A stretch of 14,807 nt of DNA from JAULZV01 sp032117135 (GCA_032117135.1 JAULZV010000024.1:1-14807); one strand, 5' to 3'. Shown: positions 7,086 to 14,739, numbered from the stretch's first letter. The notes: a model not told the origin generated them from the letters alone. Numbers and translations: made by a program.

Positions 7086-7841
7086 CTAGTTCACTTTTTG
7101 AGTTCCAAGGAAGATATCTACCGAACTTACCGTTGGAAATGAGAGCGCGGTTTCGGTGAGTTGTGCAATCGCAAGAGTTTGTCGACATCCCGTCTCACTA
7201 AAATATCCTCCCAAGTAGATTGTAGCTTTACCTGCTTCATCCAGTGTTGCTCGACTGAAAGTGAGATACGGATGGTATGACGGAATAATATTTCCTGGCA
7301 AAAAGTCAGCAATGACCCTGTCTCCAAAGAGTGCGTGCATACTGTTATTAATAACCATTGGTTTGTTGACTCGTGCAGTGACAAGATACAGGTCGCCACA
7401 TGCATTTCGAAGAAGGTTATCGATATCGTATTCATTTTGTTCAATTACCAGAGCAATTTTGACTTCTTGTGTCGATGCCAAATAACTGTTTGCGTTACGA
7501 GCGTCGTATGGATTTGCTGCAGGTTGCGAGATAGGTGCTGGTATCTGTATGGAAGAAGTTGCGTCTAGCATTTTTGGATCAACTGCTTGCTGGCTTTTTT
7601 CTTTTCTTACAAGACTTTCGATTGCTCGCTCAACAAAGTCAGAGTCTTTTTGAGTTTTGGTGTCAACAACTGTAACCGAATCCTCAGATCGGTTCATTGG
7701 CCACACATTGTTTTGAGCCGCAAAAAATAGTCCGAGTCCAATAATGGCAATAATAAATATCGCAATGGATAATAAAAGTGTGATTCGACCTCGTCTGGTC
7801 ATTTCACTCGTCAATTCTTTGTATGTTTTCATATTTCGCAT
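7086..7841 (-). CDS. Membrane-anchored GerMN-like extracytoplasmic protein
   Basis: I take the start at 7841 because AAAAGGTG, one of the few Shine-Dalgarno-like sites here, lies just upstream. The open frame reaches 7925, but that extension runs through terminator hairpins. The 251-residue product has one membrane helix (~20-42), a polar, low-complexity spacer (~50-120) and a C-terminal domain (~127-249). In that domain, CGDLYLVTARV ... KATIYLGGYF ... QTLAIAQLTETALSFPTVSSVDIFLG resembles GerMN/spore-germination-type domains, which here would face outside the cell. Two cysteines (about 148 and 219) could form a disulfide. The gene follows the groEL terminator and ends beside the lemA promoter. 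A role in the envelope is inferred; a similar domain is found in many non-sporulating bacteria with unknown function. Confidence 0.75.
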   Translation of the reverse strand: MRNMKTYKELTSEMTRRGRITLLLSIAIFIIAIIGLGLFFAAQNNVWPMNRSEDSVTVVDTKTQKDSDFVERAIESLVRKEKSQQAVDPKMLDATSSIQIPAPISQPAANPYDARNANSYLASTQEVKIALVIEQNEYDIDNLLRNACGDLYLVTARVNKPMVINNSMHALFGDRVIADFLPGNIIPSYHPYLTFSRATLDEAGKATIYLGGYFSETGCRQTLAIAQLTETALSFPTVSSVDIFLGTQKVN

Positions 7842-7881
7842 ATTGCACCTTTTAGGTCCGGATTGCAAGGGTTTTGTAGAA

Positions 7882-7910
7882 TGGTGCGGCGCCCATCGGG
7901 CGCCGCACCA
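7882..7910. repeat. Perfect GC-rich 13-bp hairpin
   Basis: GGTGCGGCGCCC (7883-7894) pairs perfectly with GGGCGCCGCACC (7898-7909), plus one outer T-A pair, around the loop ATC. On the minus strand it follows the groEL terminator T tract. It has no good T tract of its own on that side, so it may be a second stop, an RNA-stabilising hairpin, or part of the leader of the GerMN-like gene. Confidence 0.7.
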
Positions 7911-7941
7911 AAAATCGCCCCGCATCTGCGGGGCGCTTTTT
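7910..7941 (-). terminator. groEL terminator (bidirectional)
   Basis: CGCCCCGCA (7916-7924) pairs with TGCGGGGCG (7927-7935). ATTTTT follows on the minus strand and CTTTTTC on the plus strand, so both directions have a T tract. It lies about 40 bases after the groEL stop codon. Confidence 0.8.
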
Positions 7942-7978
7942 CAATACATACCCCTCTCTACAATAATGATCAATTTCC

Positions 7979-9619
7979 CTAATACCCTCCACCCATACCA
8001 TGATCATGCGGCAACTCTCTTTTTTCGGGGATGTCGGCGATAGCTACTTCGGTGGTCAACAAGATCGAAGCTGCACTAATAGCATGAGACACTCCGTTGC
8101 GCGTCACCTTGACTGGATCAATGATCCCCGCAGCAATCATGTCATCCACCATCACGTCATTAAGTGCGTCGTATCCAGAATTTCCGGATGAATTCACGAC
8201 TGCATCAACAATAACTCCTGCATCTTCTTTACCGCAATTATGTGCAATCTGTCGCAAAGGTGCCTTAAGCGCACGCGCCACAATCGAGTAGCCAATCTTT
8301 TCTTCGGCACTCATCTTACTTCCCTGCTTTTGGATTTTTTCTTCAAGCATTTTGGATGTCTTTGCAAGAACACTTCCTCCTCCTGCAACAACACCTTCTT
8401 CGACTGCTGATTTGGTTGCATTCACTGCATCCTCAATTTTGAGTTTGAGATATTTCATTTCAGTTTCGGTCGCCGCTCCTACTTTGAGAACCGCAACTCC
8501 GCCTGTTAACTTAGCGATTCGCTCCTCGAGTTTTTCTTTTTCGTATTTAGAATCCAGTGAGACAAGTTGTCCTTTGAGTTGAGCAACACGCGCATCCAGT
8601 TCTGACTTTTTACCTTTACCTCCCACAATCACAGTTGAATCTTTTTTGGAAACTATTTTGTGTGCTTTACCGAGCATCGTCAGTGTCGTCTTTTCGAGTG
8701 TTGTTCCAAGGTCATCTGAGATAATTGTCGCTCCGGTTGTAACAGCGATGTCTTGGAGCTCTTCTTTTTTGCGATCACCAAATCCTGGCGCTTTGATTGC
8801 AAGCACGCTAAAAATCCCCCGCAACTTATTGACGACAAATGTTGTTAATGCATCACCATCCACATCATCCGCAATGATTACGAGTTCTTTTTTGCCGGTC
8901 TGTGCAAGACTTTCAATCAATGGTAACAGTTCCTTAATAGTAGAGATTTTTTTGTCCGTAACCAAAATATAGGGGTCTTTGAACTCTGCTTCCTGTCGTT
9001 GTGGATCAGTCACCATATAATGAGAGACGAATCCTTGCCCGAACTCGAGTCCCTGAGCAATCTCGCTCGTCACTCCAAAACTTTGTGACTCTTCAACGGT
9101 CACCACTCCGTCCTTGCCTACCTTCTCAATAGTATCAGCGATAATTTCTCCAAGCTCTGATGACTCGGCCGAAATAGTTGCCACATGCACGATTTGTTTT
9201 TTGTCTTTTATTGTTGTGGCGCTTTTTTTGATATGATCAATTGCATCTCGTCCCGCCTTTTCAATTCCTGCTTTAATACCCATACTATTTGCACCCATTG
9301 CAGTATGCTTGAATCCTTCATTAATCAATGCTTGTGCAAGAATGACTGAGGTAGTTGTTCCATCACCTGCAGCGTCATTGGTTTTGGTTGCAACTTCTTT
9401 AATGATGTCTGCGCCCATATTCTCAAAACGATTCTCTAGGGTAATTTCTTTAGCGATTGATACACCATCATTTGTGATAGTTGGTGATCCGAATCCTTTA
9501 TCAAGAATGACGTTGCGCCCTCGCGGACCTACCGTTACGCGCACTGCATCTGCTACCGTATTCACTCCTTTTATCAGAAGTTTTTTTGCTTCCTCATCAA
9601 ACAATACTTGTTTTGCCAT
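7979..9619 (-). CDS. groEL: Chaperonin GroEL (Hsp60)
   Basis: This 546-residue ATP-driven folding chamber subunit forms double seven-membered rings with GroES as lid. It begins MAKQVLFDEEAKKLL, has the nucleotide-binding GDGTTT at 85-90 and conserved VGPRGRNV at ~30-37, and the family signature SAVEEGVVAGGG in the C-terminal equatorial part with a preceding conserved Asp (KIEDAVNAT). The C terminus ends GMGGGY rather than in a long GGM repeat. The gene starts 33 bases after groES in the usual order and shares its promoter. A strong terminator follows. No inserted or missing domain is seen. Confidence 0.98.
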   Translation of the reverse strand: MAKQVLFDEEAKKLLIKGVNTVADAVRVTVGPRGRNVILDKGFGSPTITNDGVSIAKEITLENRFENMGADIIKEVATKTNDAAGDGTTTSVILAQALINEGFKHTAMGANSMGIKAGIEKAGRDAIDHIKKSATTIKDKKQIVHVATISAESSELGEIIADTIEKVGKDGVVTVEESQSFGVTSEIAQGLEFGQGFVSHYMVTDPQRQEAEFKDPYILVTDKKISTIKELLPLIESLAQTGKKELVIIADDVDGDALTTFVVNKLRGIFSVLAIKAPGFGDRKKEELQDIAVTTGATIISDDLGTTLEKTTLTMLGKAHKIVSKKDSTVIVGGKGKKSELDARVAQLKGQLVSLDSKYEKEKLEERIAKLTGGVAVLKVGAATETEMKYLKLKIEDAVNATKSAVEEGVVAGGGSVLAKTSKMLEEKIQKQGSKMSAEEKIGYSIVARALKAPLRQIAHNCGKEDAGVIVDAVVNSSGNSGYDALNDVMVDDMIAAGIIDPVKVTRNGVSHAISAASILLTTEVAIADIPEKRELPHDHGMGGGY

Positions 9620-9652
9620 ATTATACTTTGATTATTTTTAATAAAACGACCT

Positions 9653-9970
9653 TTACTTAGATTCGATTCGTGCCGAAATTTCAGACTCTCGCACCAAATA
9701 ATATTCTTCACCATCGAATTCTAATTTTTCACCCCATCCAAACAAAACAATGTCACCTTTTTTGACATACAGTTCTACGAGTTCATCATCAACATATTTA
9801 CCCTCACCAACTGCGATGACTTTTGCTTCTTTTAAACCTTTCGATTGATCTACCGAATCCGACAGAATAATTCCGGAGCGTGACTTTTTGTCCTCTTTTA
9901 GTTCTTTCAATAACACTTTGTCACCCAAAGGGACAATTGAACGCTTCGAAACACCTGATTGCTTTGCCAT
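9653..9970 (-). CDS. groES: Co-chaperonin GroES (Hsp10)
   Basis: This 105-residue protein is slightly longer than the usual ~95 because of an N-terminal MAKQSGVSKR extension before the conserved IVPLGDKVLLKEL. The mobile loop that docks onto GroEL is at ~25-37 with GIIL at 33-36. Later conserved blocks include VIAVGEGKY, VKKGDIVLFGWGEKLEFDGEEYYLVRESEI. It caps the GroEL chamber in the cytoplasm. The gene heads the groES-groEL operon with a sigma-70-type promoter about 33 bases upstream. No Shine-Dalgarno precedes the ATG. Met1 is chosen because it is the first in-frame ATG after the promoter. Confidence 0.97.
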   Translation of the reverse strand: MAKQSGVSKRSIVPLGDKVLLKELKEDKKSRSGIILSDSVDQSKGLKEAKVIAVGEGKYVDDELVELYVKKGDIVLFGWGEKLEFDGEEYYLVRESEISARIESK

Positions 9971-10002
9971 GTGTTCAATATATTGTTACTGGTAATGGCT
10001 GT

Positions 10003-10030
10003 ATTTTATGGGTTTAGAGACGGATGTCAA
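10003..10030 (-). promoter_or_regulatory. Promoter of groES-groEL
   Basis: The minus strand has TTGACA (10025-10030), a 16-base spacer and TAAAAT (10003-10008). The predicted start leaves a leader of about 26 bases before groES. The leader contains TTACCAGTAA, but no CIRCE inverted repeat (TTAGCACTC-N9-GAGTGCTAA), so HrcA control is not visible. Confidence 0.7.
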
Positions 10031-10064
10031 ATAAAAAATAGAGTTTCAGAATTAATTACTCATC

Positions 10065-10150
10065 CACCCCACAGGACGGAAGCCTTCCCGGCGACAGGTC
10101 CTCGGCCTGCGGCCTGCGAGCCGCCGTCCAGGCAAACGTCCTGCGGGGTG
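10065..10150 (+). repeat. 86-bp GC-rich palindromic element, copy A
   Basis: It begins CACCCCACAGGACGG and ends CGTCCTGCGGGGTG, so its ends form an imperfect inverted repeat (16 of 20). The GC-rich centre has tandem GGCCTGC units and can fold further. It matches the reverse complement of copy B at 81 of 86 positions. Its composition contrasts sharply with the AT-rich surroundings. It could be a REP/MITE-like non-autonomous element or a structured transcription stop. Confidence 0.85.
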
Positions 10151-10197
10151 AGTAGTTCTTTGTATACACAATCCATCCTCTTGAAAGAAAATATTTC

Positions 10198-10206
10198 TGA
10201 TATACT
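10198..10206 (+). promoter_or_regulatory. Extended -10 promoter of the DoxX-like gene
   Basis: TGATATACT ends 6 bases before the ATG at 10213. Transcription starting 6-7 bases after the -10 would begin at the A of ATG, giving a leaderless mRNA. A weak TCTTGA lies 16 bases upstream of the -10 hexamer. Confidence 0.55.
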
Positions 10207-10212
10207 TTTTGT

Positions 10213-10578
10213 ATGAATATCATACTTATATTTCTTCAAATTATTGTTTCGTTTGTACTTCTTAATGTGTGGCTTGTGCGTTACGACAAAGAAACCCGGT
10301 GGCGCGGTAGCATTTCCAAAAACATGCGTGAAGAATTTATTACCTACGGGCTTCCTATTTGGTTTATGTATGTAGTAGGTTTTTTAAAAGTTTCCATAGC
10401 TATTCTTTTGATTGTTGGAATTTGGTTTTCAATACTCGTAAAGCCTGTCGCCCTCCTTCTTGTATTTCTGATGCTTGGAGCTATTGCGATGCATTTCAAA
10501 GTAAAGGACACTCTTACAAAATCAGTACCCGCTACACTCATGTTATTGGCAGCAATTCTGATTATTGTATTGGCGTAA
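10213..10578 (+). CDS. DoxX-like four-helix membrane protein
   Basis: This 121-residue protein is almost entirely hydrophobic with four predicted membrane helices (~2-22, ~46-70, ~75-95, ~103-121). The features GLPIWFMYVVGFLKV, a Pro in helix 3 (KPVALLLVFLMLGAI), AMHFKVKD after helix 3 and KSVPATLML at the start of helix 4 match the DoxX-like family. Members are small inner-membrane proteins of unclear biochemical role, sometimes linked to redox stress. It is a single gene on the plus strand, flanked by two inverted copies of an 86-bp repeat and preceded by an extended -10 box 6 bases before the ATG. No enzyme or transporter partner lies beside it, so its job cannot be read from context. Confidence 0.8.
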   Translation: MNIILIFLQIIVSFVLLNVWLVRYDKETRWRGSISKNMREEFITYGLPIWFMYVVGFLKVSIAILLIVGIWFSILVKPVALLLVFLMLGAIAMHFKVKDTLTKSVPATLMLLAAILIIVLA

Positions 10579-10609
10579 CATATTCAAAAGTACTTCACAT
10601 ACTCTAATT

Positions 10610-10627
10610 GGAATTACATATAATTCC
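10610..10627. repeat. Small AT-rich inverted repeat after the DoxX-like gene
   Basis: GGAATTA-CATA-TAATTCC is a perfect 7-bp stem with a four-base loop, 31 bases after the stop codon. No T tract follows, so it is a weak terminator candidate at best. Confidence 0.4.
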
Positions 10628-10639
10628 TTATAAAGCACC

Positions 10640-10725
10640 CGCCCCGCAGGACGGTTGCCTGGACGGCGGCTCGCAGGCCGCAGGCCGAGGACCTGTCGCC
10701 GGGAAGGCAACCGTCCTGCGGGGTG
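10640..10725 (-). repeat. 86-bp GC-rich palindromic element, copy B
   Basis: The reverse complement of this copy matches copy A at 81 of 86 positions, with differences at element positions 7, 16, 17, 72 and 85. Its own ends are a near-perfect inverted repeat: 19 of 20 bases pair, with the right arm reading GGCAACCGTCCTGCGGGGTG. It lies between the DoxX-like gene and the secG promoter, opposite in orientation to copy A. Confidence 0.85.
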
Positions 10726-10745
10726 GGTGGGAATGATTTGAGATA

Positions 10746-10774
10746 TCGACAATTATCTAACCCTATGCTACAAT
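10746..10774 (+). promoter_or_regulatory. Promoter of secG
   Basis: TCGACA (10746-10751), a 17-base spacer and TACAAT (10769-10774) each differ from consensus by one base. The start codon follows 15 bases after the -10, leaving a leader of only about 9 bases. It probably drives secG and the solute-binding protein gene. Confidence 0.7.
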
Positions 10775-10789
10775 CCTTTTTACAACGAT

Positions 10790-11014
10790 ATGCACGCAAC
10801 ACTTTCAATCATTCAAATCATTCTGTCCGTCCTGCTCATCGCCGGCGTATTGATGCAATCCAAAACAAGCGGTCTTAGCGGGGCTTTTGGTGGAGACGAT
10901 TCACAAGGAGCATTTCAGACTCGAAGAGGTCTCGAAAAACTGCTTTTTACCGCTACACTTATGATCGCAATCCTTTTTGCAGTGATTTCTTTCATAATCT
11001 TCACAATCTCATAA
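10790..11014 (+). CDS. secG: Preprotein translocase subunit SecG
   Basis: This 74-residue protein has two membrane helices (~4-22 and ~49-72) and the SecG loop signature between them: GVLMQSKTSGLSGAFGG followed by TRRGLEK at 44-50. It is the accessory SecYEG channel subunit that helps SecA-driven export across the cytoplasmic membrane. Its length and topology are typical. The downstream solute-binding protein gene starts 6 bases after the stop codon, so the two form an operon from the promoter just upstream. No Shine-Dalgarno is visible before the ATG. Confidence 0.93.
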   Translation: MHATLSIIQIILSVLLIAGVLMQSKTSGLSGAFGGDDSQGAFQTRRGLEKLLFTATLMIAILFAVISFIIFTIS

Positions 11015-11020
11015 ATTATC

Positions 11021-12745
11021 GTGTCCAATTTAATAGACGAACTTCCCATACAGAAAGGTTATAAGGGGTTTGTACGCAAGCTCACCTCTATTTTCTATGA
11101 ATTCTCTTTATTTGAGCGTGTCATTGTCTGTGTAAGTGCAATCGCTTTAGTTACAGCAGCTTTTTCTGCCTTAATAAAACTTAACTCTCAATTTACATAC
11201 GAGATTCCTAAGGATGGAGGAGAGTTACATGAAGGGATGATTGGTTCACCTCGTTTTGTTAATCCAGTTCTTGCGACAGCTGATACTGACCGTGATTTGA
11301 CCGCGCTTTTGTATTCAGGACTTCTACGACTTAATGCTGATGGAGAACTTATCGCTGACCTCGCCGAGTCGTACACTATATCTGAAGATGGACTGAGTTA
11401 TTATTTCAAAATCAGAGATGATGCGACTTTTCATGACGGAACACCCGTAACAGCTGATGATGTTATTTTTACCATTCTCAAAATTCAAGATCCAATGATC
11501 AAATCGCCCAAAAGACCCAATTGGGATAGTGTGCGTGTTGAAAAAATAAGTGACAAGGAAGTCGAATTTTACCTCTCTACTCCATACTCTCCTTTTATCT
11601 ACAATACAACTCTCGGGATTCTTCCTCATGACCGATGGCAAAATATCTCTCCTGAAGAGTTTCCTTTTAGTTCATTGAATACAAATCCGATCGGCTCAGG
11701 GCCATATGAACTTGATACAATCCGCACAGATGAGACCGAGCGTATTACCACATACGAACTCCGAAGTTTTAATGACTATACAATCAAAAAACCTTACATC
11801 ACCAAAATATTTGTACAATTCTTCAAAACTGAAGATGAGCTTATTTCGGCTTTTAATAAAAAAATAATTACCTCAATGCATAGCATTAGCCCTCGTAAAA
11901 TAGAAGATCTTACACTCAAAAAAGAACATGTTATAGCACTTCCCTACTCAAGAATTTTTGCTCTCTTTTTTAATCAAAACAAATCTGCTCTTTTGACAGA
12001 TCGATCACTGCGAAGCATTCTTGATACAACAATCGACAGACAAGACATTGTTGATTCAGTATTAGCAGGATATGGCTCTCCTTTATATTCTCCACTAACA
12101 CTCTACACCGATATAACACTATCTGAACAAGAGTTTGGCATTGAAGCAGGCAAAACTCAGCTTGCAACTCTAGGTGACAAATATCAAACATCAACAGACA
12201 CAGAAGATTCGACCAAACAAAAAATATCTTTTTCAATCGCAACAGCGAATGTACCTGAACTTGTTGAAGTAGGTCAAAAAATTATTGATGCATATACTGC
12301 TCTCGGTGCAGAAGTAACCTTGGATATACACGAAGTAAACGATCTCACATCTTCGGTAATTAGACCTCGCGAATACGATGCGATTTTGTTTGGCAATGTA
12401 ATCAACCGAGATCTTGACTATTACTCTTTCTGGCATTCGTCACAACGTAACGATCCTGGTCTCAATCTTGCATCATATACAAGTATTGCTGCAGACCTTG
12501 CACTTGAGCAAGCACGTGGGACAATGGATACAAACGAAAAAATTGCGCTCTTGCAAAAATTCGAAAAAGAAGTTATAAATGACGTACCAGCAGTATTTTT
12601 ATACTCACCTGACTTCATCTACCTTGCACCAACTATCATTCAAGCGAGATTCCCAAAAATCATAATCACGCCATCAGATAGATTCGCAGAAGTGTACGAT
12701 TGGTATACGGAGACCGAGAAAGTATGGAAAATATTCGTCAAGTAA
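11021..12745 (+). CDS. Membrane-anchored extracellular solute-binding protein, family 5
   Basis: This 574-residue protein starts at GTG six bases after secG. A cytoplasmic N-terminal stretch and one membrane helix (~32-53) are followed by an extracytoplasmic SBP_bac_5 fold. The family signature region is GLLRLNADGELIADLAESYT (100-119) through FHDGTPVTADDVIFT, and later blocks include PIGSGPYEL and the C-terminal YDAILFG ... RNDPGLNLASYTS. Family 5 proteins deliver peptides or other small solutes to ABC permeases. There is no lipobox (the only nearby Cys, C37, lies inside the helix without a -1 Gly/Ala), so the helix is the anchor. No permease or ATPase of a transporter is encoded in the window, so the substrate is unknown and it may act outside a classical importer. 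Confidence 0.9.
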   Translation: MSNLIDELPIQKGYKGFVRKLTSIFYEFSLFERVIVCVSAIALVTAAFSALIKLNSQFTYEIPKDGGELHEGMIGSPRFVNPVLATADTDRDLTALLYSGLLRLNADGELIADLAESYTISEDGLSYYFKIRDDATFHDGTPVTADDVIFTILKIQDPMIKSPKRPNWDSVRVEKISDKEVEFYLSTPYSPFIYNTTLGILPHDRWQNISPEEFPFSSLNTNPIGSGPYELDTIRTDETERITTYELRSFNDYTIKKPYITKIFVQFFKTEDELISAFNKKIITSMHSISPRKIEDLTLKKEHVIALPYSRIFALFFNQNKSALLTDRSLRSILDTTIDRQDIVDSVLAGYGSPLYSPLTLYTDITLSEQEFGIEAGKTQLATLGDKYQTSTDTEDSTKQKISFSIATANVPELVEVGQKIIDAYTALGAEVTLDIHEVNDLTSSVIRPREYDAILFGNVINRDLDYYSFWHSSQRNDPGLNLASYTSIAADLALEQARGTMDTNEKIALLQKFEKEVINDVPAVFLYSPDFIYLAPTIIQARFPKIIITPSDRFAEVYDWYTETEKVWKIFVK

Positions 12746-12812
12746 GTTAGTGGCTAATATGTAGTGCGCAATCTCTTGAGCGCTAGACATTATTTACTAA
12801 TTAAATAAATAC

Positions 12813-14663
12813 ATGAATAAAGAATTCACACCACGAAGAAATTCGTCTAACGGGAATGACCGAGGAAACCGAGGAGGTTTCAGAAGTCCAAACTCTCCTA
12901 CACAGAGTTCCGTTCGACGAAAAATAGATCGTAAACCAAAAACACGCAGACCAATGCGACGAGCAAATCCACAATTGGAAATACCACCAATTGGTAACAA
13001 TATCCGCTTTATTCCACTCGGAGGAGTTGAAGAAATCGGTAAGAACATGACAGCAATCGAAGTCGGAAACGACATCATTGTGATTGATGCAGGATTTCAA
13101 TTTAAAGATGAGACAACTCCTGGAATTGATTATATTCTTCCAAACACCAAATATCTCGAAGAGCGTAAGGATCGAATCCGAGCAATGTTTATCACTCATG
13201 GTCACCTCGATCACATTGGAGGACTTCCTTACATTATCGAAAAGATCGGAAACCCACGAATTTATTCAAGACAGTTTGGTGCTATCATGATCAAAAAACG
13301 TCACGAAGAATTTCCTCACCTGCCACCTCTCGACATCGTTGTACTCGATGGAGATGAAACAACTCCAATCAGTGAGAATCTCAAGGTTGAATCATTTGCT
13401 ATCTCACACACAATCCCAGACTCAATGGGTCTTATTATCCACACACACATGGGAGACATTGTTTTTGTTGAAGACGTACGAGTAGACAATATCAAAGGAG
13501 TACCAACAGAAGAAGAAGAGCAGCAGTATAAGCGATTCAAGGACAAAGAAGTGCTTCTTCTTACGCTCGACTCAACTTCAGTTGAAAAACCAGGATGGTC
13601 GCTCTCTGAAAACGTTGTTGTCGAAAACATTGATCGCATCATCAAAGACACTCAGGGACGACTTCTTATCGGAACGTTTGCTTCACAGGTAGAACGTATT
13701 CTTGCGATTTTGACTGCTGCCGAAAAATACAACAAGAAAGTTGTAATTGAAGGAAGAAGCATGAAATCTAACGTTGAAATCATTAAGTATCTCAAGCTTG
13801 CTAAGACTGATGGTATTATCATCCCAATTACAGAGATGCAAAATTACCCACCCGATCGAGTAATTCTTTTGGTGACAGGTTCGCAAGGAGAAGAGTTTGC
13901 TGCACTTATGCGTATTGTTAATAAGTCGCACAAGTACATTACTCTTCGAAAAGAAGATACGGTTCTCTTGTCTTCATCTATCATTCCAAGTAACCACTCC
14001 GCAATTACACGACTTAAAGACAAGCTGTATCGATCAGAAGCAAAAATTATTACCTACACTGATTCTGATGTTCATGCATCCGGTCACGGTAACAAAGAAG
14101 AGCTTTCATGGATTCACAACAAAATTAATTACAAATATTTTGTTCCTGTGCATGGTAATCACTACATGCTTCAACAACATGCAGCACTTGCTCAATCACT
14201 TGGTACTCCAGCTGAAAACATTATTGTTCCAGACAACGGTTCAATTATCGAAATCAGTGATGGTGGCAAAAAAATTGAAGTGCTTCCAATGAAGGCTCCA
14301 AACGAAGTAGTAACTGTTGATGGGTTTGCAATTTCTGATCTACAAGAAGTAGTTATTAGAGATCGGCAACTCTTGTCTGAAGCTGGTATCTTTATGATTG
14401 TTGCCAGCATCAACACCAAGACAGGAAGACTCAAAAAATCTCCTGATATTATTTCACGAGGTTTTGTCTATCTTCGAGAATCTCAAGACCTGCTCCAAGA
14501 AGCTCGTAATATCATTAAGCGACTTATTGAACGAAATATTCAAGGTAAAGATCAAATTGATTTTGAACTTCTCAAAAAGATTGTAGCTGATGAGCTCTCT
14601 AAATTCCTTTTCCAACAGACAGCCAAAGAACCTTTGGTTATCCCTGTTATCTTAGGAGTGTAA
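12813..14663 (+). CDS. rnj: Ribonuclease J
   Basis: This 616-residue metallo-beta-lactamase/beta-CASP ribonuclease acts in mRNA decay and rRNA maturation. The first ~62 residues are an Arg/Asn/Ser-rich, probably disordered tail that may bind RNA. The catalytic core starts at NIRFIPLGGVEEIGKNM and carries the zinc motif HGHLDH (129-134), H199 in SHTIPDS, and D221. The usual TGD at that last site reads VED, so the metal-ligand Asp is kept but the Gly is not. The beta-CASP part shows DSDVHASGHG (417-426, H425) and PVHGNHYML (445-453), where PVHGEYR is more common. The start is ATG in an AT-rich stretch with no Shine-Dalgarno. A GC-rich hairpin follows the gene. The family call is firm. Confidence 0.95.
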   Translation: MNKEFTPRRNSSNGNDRGNRGGFRSPNSPTQSSVRRKIDRKPKTRRPMRRANPQLEIPPIGNNIRFIPLGGVEEIGKNMTAIEVGNDIIVIDAGFQFKDETTPGIDYILPNTKYLEERKDRIRAMFITHGHLDHIGGLPYIIEKIGNPRIYSRQFGAIMIKKRHEEFPHLPPLDIVVLDGDETTPISENLKVESFAISHTIPDSMGLIIHTHMGDIVFVEDVRVDNIKGVPTEEEEQQYKRFKDKEVLLLTLDSTSVEKPGWSLSENVVVENIDRIIKDTQGRLLIGTFASQVERILAILTAAEKYNKKVVIEGRSMKSNVEIIKYLKLAKTDGIIIPITEMQNYPPDRVILLVTGSQGEEFAALMRIVNKSHKYITLRKEDTVLLSSSIIPSNHSAITRLKDKLYRSEAKIITYTDSDVHASGHGNKEELSWIHNKINYKYFVPVHGNHYMLQQHAALAQSLGTPAENIIVPDNGSIIEISDGGKKIEVLPMKAPNEVVTVDGFAISDLQEVVIRDRQLLSEAGIFMIVASINTKTGRLKKSPDIISRGFVYLRESQDLLQEARNIIKRLIERNIQGKDQIDFELLKKIVADELSKFLFQQTAKEPLVIPVILGV

Positions 14664-14696
14664 GTGCAACCTCACTACTCAATACAATGACCTCCT

Positions 14697-14729
14697 CCCC
14701 GGCCTCTCGCTCCGCTTCGACCGGGGTTT
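14697..14729 (+). terminator. Probable terminator of the RNase J gene
   Basis: CCCCGG (14697-14702) pairs with CCGGGG (14721-14726), and a few inner bases (TCG/CGA) can extend the stem. It is followed by only TTT, so it is a modest terminator, about 33 bases after the stop codon. Confidence 0.5.
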
Positions 14730-14739
14730 CCAACATGGC

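Noticed and set aside
7842..7925. N-terminal extension of the GerMN-like frame (28 extra residues)
   Set aside because: It is encoded by the two GC-rich hairpins and lacks a ribosome site; the ATG at 7841 has AAAAGGTG just upstream and is followed by a typical cytoplasmic start before the membrane helix.
8646..8972. Open frames on the plus strand opposite groEL (also 9309-9641)
   Set aside because: They are antisense shadows of a strongly conserved gene, with serine/valine-rich meaningless sequence and no promoter.
10065..10725. CRISPR array or tandem repeats
   Set aside because: Only two copies exist, 489 bases apart, in opposite orientation, with a gene between them.
10543..10808. Minus-strand frames running through repeat copy B
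   Set aside because: They translate the GC-rich palindromic element (Arg/Pro/Gly-rich) and overlap the secG promoter; no start signal supports them.
12746..12812. Promoter for the RNase J gene
   Set aside because: TTGAGC and TAGACA are present, but no acceptable -10 lies at a suitable spacing, so I did not annotate one; transcription may come from secG read-through or an unrecognised box.
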